DNA from: Lachnoclostridium sp. UBA3775
GTDB taxonomy: Bacteria; Bacillota; Clostridia; Lachnospirales; Lachnospiraceae
DNA: 12,342 bases
Reading direction: 5' to 3'
Assembly (NCBI GenBank): GCA_002369525.1
Contig: DFFN01000189.1
Location: 1 to 12,342, forward strand
Of the stretch, positions 6,832-12,342 are shown piece by piece (position 1 is the stretch's first letter; each line of letters starts with the position of its first letter). Under the pieces are notes generated by a model, which was not told the DNA's origin, made no database searches, and saw only the letters and a list, made by a program, of their open reading frames with translations. The position numbers and the translations under genes were made by a program.

Positions 6832-7928
6832 TACTGTTCTCCTTCCGCAATGATTTTTTCCACTTCTTCGCGTTTTTCAAACAACGTGCATCCGCCAGCA
6901 TGCTCCTCAAGCAGATAGCCGCCGTCCCTGAGCTTTTTAAAAAGCCTGGAATTAAGAGCTTCCCTGAGGGTAGTATCCCTTACGTTCATGTCCGAATAAG
7001 GCGAAAACGGGCACGGTTCCGCTCCTCCGTGTGAATTGATATGGAAAAAGCCTCTTCCCGCTGCCACACAGCCGCCGGAGCTCTTTTCGTCTCCCGGGAA
7101 GGAAACAAAGACCATATCCTTGTTTTCGTTTCTGAGTCTTTCCAGCTCCTTTGCCATGAACTCCCTTTCGGCTTCGCCGGGCGCAAGCTCCCTGCTCTCA
7201 TCCGTGACCGGGACATATTCCACGAAAATGACTGCCTTGCAGCCTCTCTCGGAAAGGCTTTTTAAAAATTCGGCGTTAAACACCTCATTCATATTTCTTG
7301 TCGTGACGGTCACCGAGGCACCGAATATCAGTCCCCTTCTTTGCAATTCATCCATGTTGGAGATAAGCTTTTCGTACACCCCGCTGCCGCGTCTTTCGTC
7401 TGTATTCTTCTTTCCGCCCTCTATGCTCATTATCGGGACAAGATTTCTGCATCTGTCAAAAAGCGAAAAATATTTTTCATCCATGAAGGTACCGTTGGTA
7501 AAGATCGGGAACATTATTCCCTGCCTCTTTCCGGCCGCCTCTATGATGTCGCGTCTTAACATCGGTTCGCCGCCGGCAAGAAGAATGAAGCTGACGCCCA
7601 GCTCATCGGCCTCATCAAATATTTTCAGCCATTCGTCGCAATTAAGCTGCCTTACGGGTTCGGCATCAACCGTTGCATTGCTGCATCTTGAATAACAGCC
7701 CGCGCAATGCAGATTGCACCGGCTTGTAATGCTTGCGATAAGGAATGCAGGCACATGTTCTCCTGCGTCCTCAAGCTTTCTTCTCTTTTTTGAAGCTGCC
7801 CTGCTTTTTCCGGCAAACTTCGCCATAAAAGCGCTTTCTTTGGGATTTGAAAAGGTCGCCCTGATCGCTTCCTTTACTATTCCTTCAACTCCTTCGGTCA
7901 TATATTCCTGTATGTCAAATTCTTTCAT
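6831..7928 (-). CDS. Radical SAM/SPASM-like iron-sulfur protein
   Basis: This 365-residue protein has a roughly 60-residue helical N-terminal extension, then the radical SAM cluster motif C71-x3-C75-x2-C78 after SITSRCNLHCAGCY. The AGGEP motif (118-122) is typical for SAM binding. The C-terminal region has further cysteines at C287, C306 (in AEPCPFSPYSD) and C347, the pattern of a SPASM or twitch auxiliary cluster. Such enzymes often modify peptides or proteins, but no precursor peptide is visible nearby and the substrate is unknown. A GGAGA ribosome binding site lies about 10 bases before the ATG. It is the first gene of a two-gene unit with the SIMPL-domain protein. Confidence 0.9.
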   Translation of the reverse strand: MKEFDIQEYMTEGVEGIVKEAIRATFSNPKESAFMAKFAGKSRAASKKRRKLEDAGEHVPAFLIASITSRCNLHCAGCYSRCSNATVDAEPVRQLNCDEWLKIFDEADELGVSFILLAGGEPMLRRDIIEAAGKRQGIMFPIFTNGTFMDEKYFSLFDRCRNLVPIMSIEGGKKNTDERRGSGVYEKLISNMDELQRRGLIFGASVTVTTRNMNEVFNAEFLKSLSERGCKAVIFVEYVPVTDESRELAPGEAEREFMAKELERLRNENKDMVFVSFPGDEKSSGGCVAAGRGFFHINSHGGAEPCPFSPYSDMNVRDTTLREALNSRLFKKLRDGGYLLEEHAGGCTLFEKREEVEKIIAEGEQ

Positions 7929-7962
7929 GTCTCATCTTCTCCGATATTTATTCAGTGTATTA

Positions 7963-7991
7963 ATTTTACCATAATGAAAAATTATCTTCAA
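7963..7991 (-). promoter_or_regulatory. Extended -10 promoter of the radical SAM/SIMPL unit
   Basis: The -35 is TTGAAG (7986-7991), the spacer is 17 bases, and the -10 is TAAAAT (7963-7968) preceded by TGG, an extended -10 (TGn). The predicted start near 7956 gives a leader of about 28 bases. The promoter lies where the open frame of the plus-strand TetR fragment begins. Confidence 0.75.
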
Positions 7992-8388
7992 TAAAATAAT
8001 TAAGAAAAGTTTCTTTTCGCGCTATAAGTTTTCAGAAAGCGCCGGCACCTTTGACATTGATAAAAAGGAAAGCCAAGAATTGTTTTTGATCACGCCCGAG
8101 TATATGTATCCGTACCTTAATTTTGTCCGGGAGAACCGCAGGCTTTTCAGGCTTATGTATCAGAAAAGCAGGACCCTCGGCACGGAGAAAATGTACGGTC
8201 ATCTTTTTGAAAAAATCTTCAGCCCCATCCTTGACAAATTCGGAGTTTCAAACGATCAGCAGTCCTATATCATGACCTTTTATTTAAAGGGTCTCATCGG
8301 TCTTATCGACCAGTGGGTTAACGATGATTGCCGTATGCCTAACGAACTGCTGATGGAAGTGATAGATAAATGTATCATTAAACCTTAA
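7978..8388 (+). pseudogene. TetR-family regulator fragment lacking the HTH domain
   Basis: The frame is open from just after a stop at 7975-7977 to the stop at 8386-8388. The part from about 8080 looks like the C-terminal ligand/dimer domain of a TetR-family regulator: PEYMYPYLNFVRENRRLF, then a helix ending FYLKGLIGLIDQWV, then a final ELLMEVIDKCI helix. No helix-turn-helix domain precedes it in any frame, and the space before it is taken up by the promoter at 7963-7991. There is no ATG before 8107. A TTG at 8080 has an AAGGA-like site about 10 bases upstream, so a free-standing C-terminal domain of about 102 residues cannot be excluded. The best reading is a remnant of a deleted regulator gene. 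Confidence 0.65.
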
Positions 8389-8400
8389 GAGGTGCACTGC

Positions 8401-8422
8401 TTTTCTTACGGTTTTCTTACGG
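8401..8422. repeat. Perfect 11-bp tandem direct repeat, two copies
   Basis: TTTTCTTACGG is present twice in a row (8401-8411 and 8412-8422). The 11-bp period equals one helix turn, as in the tandem sites of OmpR/PhoB-type response regulators. The centre is about 62 bases before the predicted start of the diguanylate cyclase transcript, a usual place for an activator. Confidence 0.6.
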
Positions 8423-8437
8423 ATTTACAAAATTTAT

Positions 8438-8467
8438 CTATCACATAAATAGTTTTGGTGCTATAAT
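8438..8467 (+). promoter_or_regulatory. Extended -10 promoter of the diguanylate cyclase gene
   Basis: TGCTATAAT (8459-8467) is a perfect extended -10. The -35 is weak (CTATCA at 8438-8443, 18-base spacer). A weak -35 with an extended -10 fits an activated promoter, matching the tandem repeat at 8401-8422. The start is expected near 8474. Confidence 0.75.
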
Positions 8468-8477
8468 TGTACATAAG

Positions 8478-8503
8478 AACCAATCAATCATTATCAATTG
8501 GTT
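8478..8503 (+). repeat. Inverted repeat in the leader before the RBS
   Basis: AACCAAT (8478-8484) and ATTGGTT (8497-8503) form a perfect 7-bp inverted repeat around 12 bases. It starts just after the predicted transcript start and ends 3 bases before the AAAGG ribosome binding site (8506-8510). It could be an operator or a weak mRNA hairpin. Confidence 0.4.
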
Positions 8504-8524
8504 TGAAAGGATGCAGTTAAAAGC

Positions 8525-10300
8525 ATGAAGAAAATAAAGACTTTCTTTTTGTCCATCAGCACCAAGCTGATGTTGCTTATAATAACAGGAATTATTTTAC
8601 TTGCTGCCAGTCTTGTGATAATAAGCGTTCTGCTTTCCAGCAGAATACTTACCAAAGGGGCAACAGCCCAGATGAATCTGTTCTGCAGGGAACGTGCCGA
8701 TGATATCGATACGGAATTCCTCCGGATCGAAGATGCTGTCGGAGCGCTTTCAAGATGGACTGAAAGCAGGATACCCGACATAAATTCAATCACGAACGAT
8801 AAAGAACTGCGTGACATGATAGTACGCGATGCCGATGACCTTATCCATTTTATGACAGAGGACAACAAATTCATCCAAGGAGCCTATATACATTACACTC
8901 TGGATATCACCGGCGTTACCGAAAACGATGAAGGCGTTTATTATACGCGTAACGAAAAGGGCGATTTTGAGATAATTCCTTTTGCGCAAACTGAAATCGA
9001 AAAAGATCCGGTTGCGGATTACTGGTATTACGGACCGATAAGAAACAAGGCAGCGCTCTGGACCAGGCCTTATTATGACGGAAGCGTTGAGGATTATCTC
9101 ATCTCCTATGTCCATCCGATCTTTATGGGTGATACTCCCGTTGCCATCATCGGAATAGACATAAACTTCAAAGCCTTACTCGAATGGGTTGATTCCATGA
9201 GTTACCGCAAGACAGGCTTTATGTACCTTAAAGAAGCTGACGGAAGTGTTCATTACCATGTTGAAGATCTCGGCAAAGAATATCTGCACGGTGACGAAGA
9301 CGAACGCATCGTAGAAAACGAAAAGCTTATGGAGTCGGAATCAACGGATAATAAACTGATACGCTATAATTTTGAAAATAAAGACCGTGTAATGGCTTTT
9401 GTGACTCTTCGCAACGGCATGAAATTCGTGCTGTGCGATGATTATGACAGCATCTACAGCGAAAGAAACCATGCGATAATTCTGATGATCTCCGTGTCAG
9501 TTGTTCTGACTATCGTGCTTACCATTGTGACAGCCGTAACGGCATCCCGCATCACCGACCCTCTCAGAAAACTCACTTCTGCCGCAACCGAGATAAGCGC
9601 CGGTGATTATGATGTTGTGCTTCCTCCCGAGAAGAACAACGAGGTAGGCGAGCTCTCCAAAGCCTTCAGACTGGCGGTGGATAAAATACGTGCAAGGGAA
9701 GAAGACAATATGGCGCTAGTCGCTGCGCAGAACCAGCGTATCGAAAAAGCTGCCGAGACGCTTAAAAAGCAGAACGGAGACATTAATGTCCTCAAGAATC
9801 TGGCTTATGTTGATTCTCTCACAAAAGTTAAAAACAAGACTGCTTATGATGACACCACCGCTTATATAAACGAGCAGATCAAAAACGGCGTGGCCGAGTT
9901 TGCGGTCATAATGTGCGATCTGAACTACCTTAAGCTGATAAATGACAATTTTGGCCATCAGGCGGGAGACCGGGCACTTAAGCGCGCGGCCGAGCTTCTT
10001 TGCGCGGCATTTCCGATGAGTTCGGTCTTCAGGATCGGCGGAGATGAATTTGTCGTGATCCCGTCAGGTATTGAATATGCAAGATTTGACGATCATCTCC
10101 GCAAACTGAAAAAAATGCTCGAAGAAGAAAGAGCTTCATCAAACGAGCTTGACAAACGCGTCTCTGTCTCGGTCGGAAGCGCTGTGTTTAACCATAAGGC
10201 CGACCGCTCATATCACGATGTATATGAGCGCGCCGACAAGATCATGTATGAAGAAAAGCAGCGTATTTATGCCCTTGACGGACATAACATGCGCAAGTGA
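8525..10300 (+). CDS. Membrane Cache-HAMP-GGDEF diguanylate cyclase
   Basis: This 591-residue sensor should make cyclic di-GMP from two GTP. It has membrane segment 1 (about 16-38), an extracytoplasmic Cache-type sensing region (about 40-310) including a DPVADYWYYGP...LWTRPYYD stretch, membrane segment 2 (about 317-340), HAMP (about 341-393), a short coiled coil (394-425) and GGDEF (about 426-585). The active-site motif is intact (GGDEF, 505-509), with the metal-binding D465 in CDLNYLKLINDNFGHQAGD. The usual inhibitory I-site (RxxD, nine residues before the first G) is absent; that position reads FPMS. No EAL or HD-GYP domain is present. The ribosome binding site AAAGGA is 13 bases from the ATG. 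The gene converges with the ABC-F gene 28 bases away, with no clear terminator between them. Confidence 0.93.
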   Translation: MKKIKTFFLSISTKLMLLIITGIILLAASLVIISVLLSSRILTKGATAQMNLFCRERADDIDTEFLRIEDAVGALSRWTESRIPDINSITNDKELRDMIVRDADDLIHFMTEDNKFIQGAYIHYTLDITGVTENDEGVYYTRNEKGDFEIIPFAQTEIEKDPVADYWYYGPIRNKAALWTRPYYDGSVEDYLISYVHPIFMGDTPVAIIGIDINFKALLEWVDSMSYRKTGFMYLKEADGSVHYHVEDLGKEYLHGDEDERIVENEKLMESESTDNKLIRYNFENKDRVMAFVTLRNGMKFVLCDDYDSIYSERNHAIILMISVSVVLTIVLTIVTAVTASRITDPLRKLTSAATEISAGDYDVVLPPEKNNEVGELSKAFRLAVDKIRAREEDNMALVAAQNQRIEKAAETLKKQNGDINVLKNLAYVDSLTKVKNKTAYDDTTAYINEQIKNGVAEFAVIMCDLNYLKLINDNFGHQAGDRALKRAAELLCAAFPMSSVFRIGGDEFVVIPSGIEYARFDDHLRKLKKMLEEERASSNELDKRVSVSVGSAVFNHKADRSYHDVYERADKIMYEEKQRIYALDGHNMRK

Positions 10301-10328
10301 AGTTGCGATGTATGAACTGCGGGAACGA

Positions 10329-11843
10329 TCAAAGCATTACAAAAACGTTTCCTGCCTTTTCCCTGAATCTTTCGTCATGTTCAACAATAAGCATGGTAGG
10401 CTCGTACTCAAGGATCAGTTTTTCAATCTGCATTCTTGAGAACACATCGATAAAATTCAGTGGTTCATCCCAGATATATAAATGCGCGGGCGTTATCAGG
10501 CTTGCAGCTATCAGGACTTTCTTCTTTTGTCCTTCCGAGAACTCTTCCATGTTCTTTGCAAACTGTTCCCGTCCAAAGTCAAGCTGTCTGAGCACCGTAA
10601 AAAACAGGCTTTCGTTAAGATTGTTTACGTCACAGTACCTTTGCAGAGAGCCGGACAAAAAAGACGTGTCCTGACTGACATATGATATGATAAGACCGGA
10701 TGAAACCTCGAGCTTTCCGGAAATGATAAGATCCGGGCTGTCTTTCTTTTGCATGATTGCCTTTAAAATACTTGATTTTCCGCATCCGTTCTCACCCGAG
10801 ATAATGACTCTCTCACCGCGTTTTACCTGAAATTTAAGCCCCGAAAACAAATCCTTCTCAGCGCCCCTATACCTTAACGACAGCTCATCTGCATTTACAA
10901 GCACTTCCTTATGGTATTTCAACGGTTCAATTTTCAGATCCCGTATTCTCTCAATATCCTGCAGCAAGCCTTCTTTTTCTTCAATCTCACGGTCTATCCT
11001 CTGCTCGTAGGATTTGACGCGCGCCTGCATCTTTTTGGTTTTTGCGCCGATAAATGACCTTGTCGCGATGCTCCTGTCATGCTCCTTCACAGGATCGAAG
11101 CCTATTTTGGTGTTTTCGTTTTTCTCTGCCCATCGGCTGCTTCTGTCGGCAGCTGCCTTTAATTTGCCGATTTCTTTCAGATACTTCTCGTTTTCCGCCT
11201 GCCTGAAAGCATCTTTCTTTTCTTTGTTTTCCCACCAGCTTGAAAAGTTTCCGGCCTGCACTTCTATCGTAGCCCTGTTTAACACAAGTACGTGGTCACA
11301 TACCATATCCAGAAGATCTCTGTCATGTGATACGAGGATAAAACCTTTTTTTGATGCAAAAAACTCTTTCACAACCTCTCTTGCTTCAGTATCCAGATGG
11401 TTGGTGGGCTCATCGATCAGCAGAAATTCATTTTCCGCAGCAAATAAAACCGCCAGCATCACTCTTGTCCGTTCTCCGAAGCTGAGTGTTCCAAAAGCTC
11501 TGTACAGACATTCGGGATCCATCTTGAGCTCATTCATCCGGATAAGCACCTGCCACATTTCAGCCTGAGGTTTCCATTTTTCAGAAAGCTCGGCGGCAGT
11601 TTTCATAAGATCAGGTCCGGATACCTTATACGGAAAGTAATCAAAGCATATTCCGGCCTTGATGCTGCCCCTGTATTCATATTTTCCCATAAAAAGATTT
11701 AGAAGCGTAGTCTTTCCTTTACCGTTTCTGCCGATAAGCCCCAGCTTCCAGTCTGTATCAATATTGAATGTTACATTTTTCAAAACATCATCTGCACTTC
11801 CGTCATAGGAAAATGTCAGATCATTTACTTGTATCTGTGCCAT
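10329..11843 (-). CDS. Lsa-type ABC-F ribosome-protection ATPase
   Basis: This 504-residue cytosolic protein has two ATP-binding domains and no membrane segment. Domain 1 has Walker A GRNGKGKTT (38-46), signature LSFGE (120-124) and Walker B LLIDEPTNHLD (141-151). Domain 2 has Walker A GENGCGKSS (350-358), signature FSEGQ (435-439) and Walker B YIWDEPLNFID (456-466), with H489 after it. The linker (about 205-315) is the antibiotic-resistance region that reaches the ribosomal E/P site. From memory, whole-length similarity is closest to Lsa proteins (LGLIGRNG, FILVSHDR, LYIWDEPLN), which protect against lincosamides, streptogramin A and pleuromutilins; the drug range here is inferred. The start at 11843 has AGGAG 8 bases upstream. 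An in-frame ATG at 11903 lies inside the leader terminator and is not used here. Expression is probably controlled by the attenuator upstream. Confidence 0.9.
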   Translation of the reverse strand: MAQIQVNDLTFSYDGSADDVLKNVTFNIDTDWKLGLIGRNGKGKTTLLNLFMGKYEYRGSIKAGICFDYFPYKVSGPDLMKTAAELSEKWKPQAEMWQVLIRMNELKMDPECLYRAFGTLSFGERTRVMLAVLFAAENEFLLIDEPTNHLDTEAREVVKEFFASKKGFILVSHDRDLLDMVCDHVLVLNRATIEVQAGNFSSWWENKEKKDAFRQAENEKYLKEIGKLKAAADRSSRWAEKNENTKIGFDPVKEHDRSIATRSFIGAKTKKMQARVKSYEQRIDREIEEKEGLLQDIERIRDLKIEPLKYHKEVLVNADELSLRYRGAEKDLFSGLKFQVKRGERVIISGENGCGKSSILKAIMQKKDSPDLIISGKLEVSSGLIISYVSQDTSFLSGSLQRYCDVNNLNESLFFTVLRQLDFGREQFAKNMEEFSEGQKKKVLIAASLITPAHLYIWDEPLNFIDVFSRMQIEKLILEYEPTMLIVEHDERFREKAGNVFVML

Positions 11844-11881
11844 ATCTGTCTCCTTTCGGTCTTTGGGTTGTTTTATGGCAC

Positions 11882-11909
11882 AAAAAAATCTGCTCCATAC
11901 CAAAGCAGA
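11882..11909 (-). terminator. Intrinsic terminator inside the ABC-F leader (attenuator)
   Basis: On the minus strand, TCTGCTTT (11909-11902) pairs with GGAGCAGA (11896-11889) around a GGTAT loop and is followed by seven T (11888-11882). It lies 38 bases before the ABC-F start codon and about 200 bases after the predicted transcript start, so it would stop transcription before the gene. Confidence 0.82.
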
Positions 11910-12063
11910 CTACACGCACAAATGAAGACAAGGCATATGCCGAAATAACATAATATCATTTCCCGGGTCACTTCAAAATGAACATGATAATCTGATTCGG
12001 CACACACAAACAGACCCTTCCGGGCCATAACAATTTCGTTCGCATTTACCAGATCCGATTATC
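11900..12063 (-). promoter_or_regulatory. Attenuator leader with competing antiterminator and anti-antiterminator stems
   Basis: Arm A, GATAATCGGATCTGG (12063-12049), pairs with arm B, CCGAATCAGATTATC (12000-11986), in 13 of 15 positions (one of them G-U). Arm B can instead pair with arm C, GTAGTCTGCTTTGG (11913-11900), in 13 of 14 positions (three of them G-U or U-G). Arm C holds the whole 5' half of the terminator at 11882-11909. A-B allows termination and B-C prevents it. A small GGCCC-GGAA-GGGTC hairpin (12026-12013) lies inside the A-B loop. The 5' end of arm A overlaps the end of the upstream mini-ORF at 12059-12073. Confidence 0.72.
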
Positions 12064-12073
12064 TTATTCTCAT
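12059..12073 (-). CDS. Leader mini-ORF encoding M-R-I-R
   Basis: ATG AGA ATA AGA TAA encodes a 4-residue peptide. GGGTGA just upstream can pair with the 16S 3' end (GGTGA), placed about 7 bases from the ATG when aligned to the GGAGGTGA consensus. Its last codon and stop fall in arm A of the leader stem. Arg-x-Arg is the +x+ motif known from short macrolide/ketolide stalling peptides such as MRLR. The peptide is expected to act in cis by stalling. Confidence 0.5.
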   Translation of the reverse strand: MRIR

Positions 12074-12083
12074 TTTTTCACCC

Positions 12084-12099
12084 GCACACTATCATGTGC
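12084..12099 (-). other. Small hairpin near the start of the ABC-F leader
   Basis: GCACA-TGATAG-TGTGC forms a 5-bp hairpin about 14 bases after the predicted transcript start and directly before the mini-ORF ribosome binding site. In other attenuators such a hairpin can pause RNA polymerase until a ribosome loads; that role is inferred here. Confidence 0.4.
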
Positions 12100-12119
12100 C
12101 TTTCTTTTTAGTTTTCCTG

Positions 12120-12148
12120 ATGATATCACATTTTTACGGAAATTGCAA
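12120..12148 (-). promoter_or_regulatory. Sigma-A promoter of the ABC-F gene
   Basis: The -35 is TTGCAA (12143-12148), the spacer is 17 bases, and the -10 is TATCAT (12120-12125) preceded by TGA, an extended -10. Transcription should start near 12113, giving a leader of about 270 bases before the ABC-F start codon. Confidence 0.8.
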
Positions 12149-12224
12149 TTATTTTTTTATGCTAGGTCTTAAGAAAAGCCGCTTTCATAATAACTGATTA
12201 CTTTCATTAAAACTGTTCTTATAC

Positions 12225-12260
12225 AAAAAATCCCCTGCAAAAATTTGCAAGGGATTTTGA
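12225..12260 (-). terminator. Intrinsic terminator after rpsI
   Basis: On the minus strand, ATCCCTTGCAA (12255-12245) pairs with TTGCAGGGGAT (12240-12230) with one G-U pair and a 4-base loop, followed by a run of T (12230-12225). It lies 25 bases after the rpsI stop codon. It separates rpsI from the ABC-F promoter. Confidence 0.9.
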
Positions 12261-12280
12261 AGTTCCTGTTCTGATAAAAA

Positions 12281-12342
12281 TTATCTCTTTGAGAACTGAG
12301 GAGCACGACGAGCTGCTTTTAAGCCGTACTTCTTTCTTTCCT
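12281..12342 (-). CDS. rpsI: Ribosomal protein S9, C-terminal end only
   Basis: The last 19 full codons read ERKKYGLKAARRAPQFSKR, the characteristic C-terminus of ribosomal protein uS9, whose basic tail reaches the P-site tRNA in the 30S subunit. The gene continues beyond the right edge. It is a housekeeping gene, so the ABC-F gene lies directly downstream of a conserved ribosomal protein locus. Confidence 0.93.
   Translation of the reverse strand, partial: ERKKYGLKAARRAPQFSKR

Noticed and set aside
7036..7695. A 219-codon plus-strand open frame opposite the radical SAM gene
   Set aside because: It is low in recognisable motifs and fully inside a gene with intact CxxxCxxC; a shadow of codon bias.
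7929..8080. Possible precursor peptide gene for the radical SAM enzyme
   Set aside because: No short ORF with a ribosome binding site and a Cys-, Thr- or Gly-rich core was seen next to the enzyme; a peptide-modifying role stays unsupported.
8511..8528. Five-codon ORF ATG CAG TTA AAA GCA TGA overlapping the cyclase start
   Set aside because: The ribosome binding site directly touches its ATG, leaving no spacing for initiation.
10292..10308. Hairpin CGCAA-TTGCG between the convergent cyclase and ABC-F genes
   Set aside because: It has only 5 bp and no T-tract, so it is not a credible terminator.
11014..11568. A 184-codon plus-strand open frame opposite the ABC-F gene
   Set aside because: It lies antisense to the conserved ATPase domain and linker, with no ribosome binding site or family pattern.
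11844..11903. An N-terminal extension of the ABC-F protein starting at an ATG at 11903 (20 extra residues)
   Set aside because: This ATG sits in the loop region of the leader terminator and has no ribosome binding site, while the ATG at 11843 has AGGAG at 8 bases and begins a family-typical N-terminus.
11873..12028. A 51-codon open frame in the ABC-F leader (starts MARKGLFVCA, ends ADFFVP), in the same frame as the mini-ORF and running through the terminator
   Set aside because: It has no ribosome binding site and overlaps the paired arms, so the reading frame is probably incidental. If it were translated, ribosomes would disrupt the terminator, so it deserves a check by ribosome profiling.
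12080..12097. A second mini-ORF, ATG ATA GTG TGC GGG TGA, just upstream of M-R-I-R
   Set aside because: The AGG before it is only 3 bases from the ATG, and it overlaps the small hairpin and the ribosome binding site of the better mini-ORF.

Overview
The window looks like chromosomal DNA from a Lachnospiraceae-type Firmicute (Clostridia). The evidence is moderate GC content, strong sigma-A promoters with 17-bp spacers, AGGAGG-type ribosome binding sites, an adjacent serC-serA pair of the short ACT-domain type, a zinc-ribbon membrane protein beside a Ser/Asp-rich lipoprotein, and an Lsa-like ABC-F gene. Family names come from motif recognition by eye; no database search was run.

Left part, minus strand (1-7991). 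Read in transcription order, the right-hand unit starts at a promoter at 7963-7991 and encodes a radical SAM/SPASM protein and a SIMPL-domain (DUF541) protein that overlap by one base (TAATG). Next comes a near-consensus promoter (6112-6140) for serC, serA and a TerB/CbbX-like AAA+ ATPase. A third promoter (2156-2184) drives a zinc-ribbon membrane protein and a lipoprotein, which share a related C-terminal domain. That unit ends in a perfect terminator hairpin (72-103). Immediately after it lies the 5' end of what looks like a class C group II intron, running off the left edge.

Middle, plus strand (7978-10300). This part holds a TetR-type regulator fragment without its DNA-binding half, an 11-bp perfect tandem repeat, an extended -10 promoter, and a membrane-bound Cache-HAMP-GGDEF diguanylate cyclase with an intact GGDEF motif and no I-site.

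Right part, minus strand (10329-12342). This part holds the end of rpsI with its terminator, then an Lsa-type ABC-F ribosome-protection ATPase. The roughly 270-nt leader of the ABC-F gene is the most interesting sequence in the window. It contains a promoter, a 4-codon upstream ORF (M-R-I-R-stop), a long-range stem, an alternative antiterminator pairing and an intrinsic terminator. The three helices are mutually exclusive, and the mini-ORF overlaps the first arm. This is the layout expected for ribosome-stalling (probably drug-inducible) transcription attenuation.
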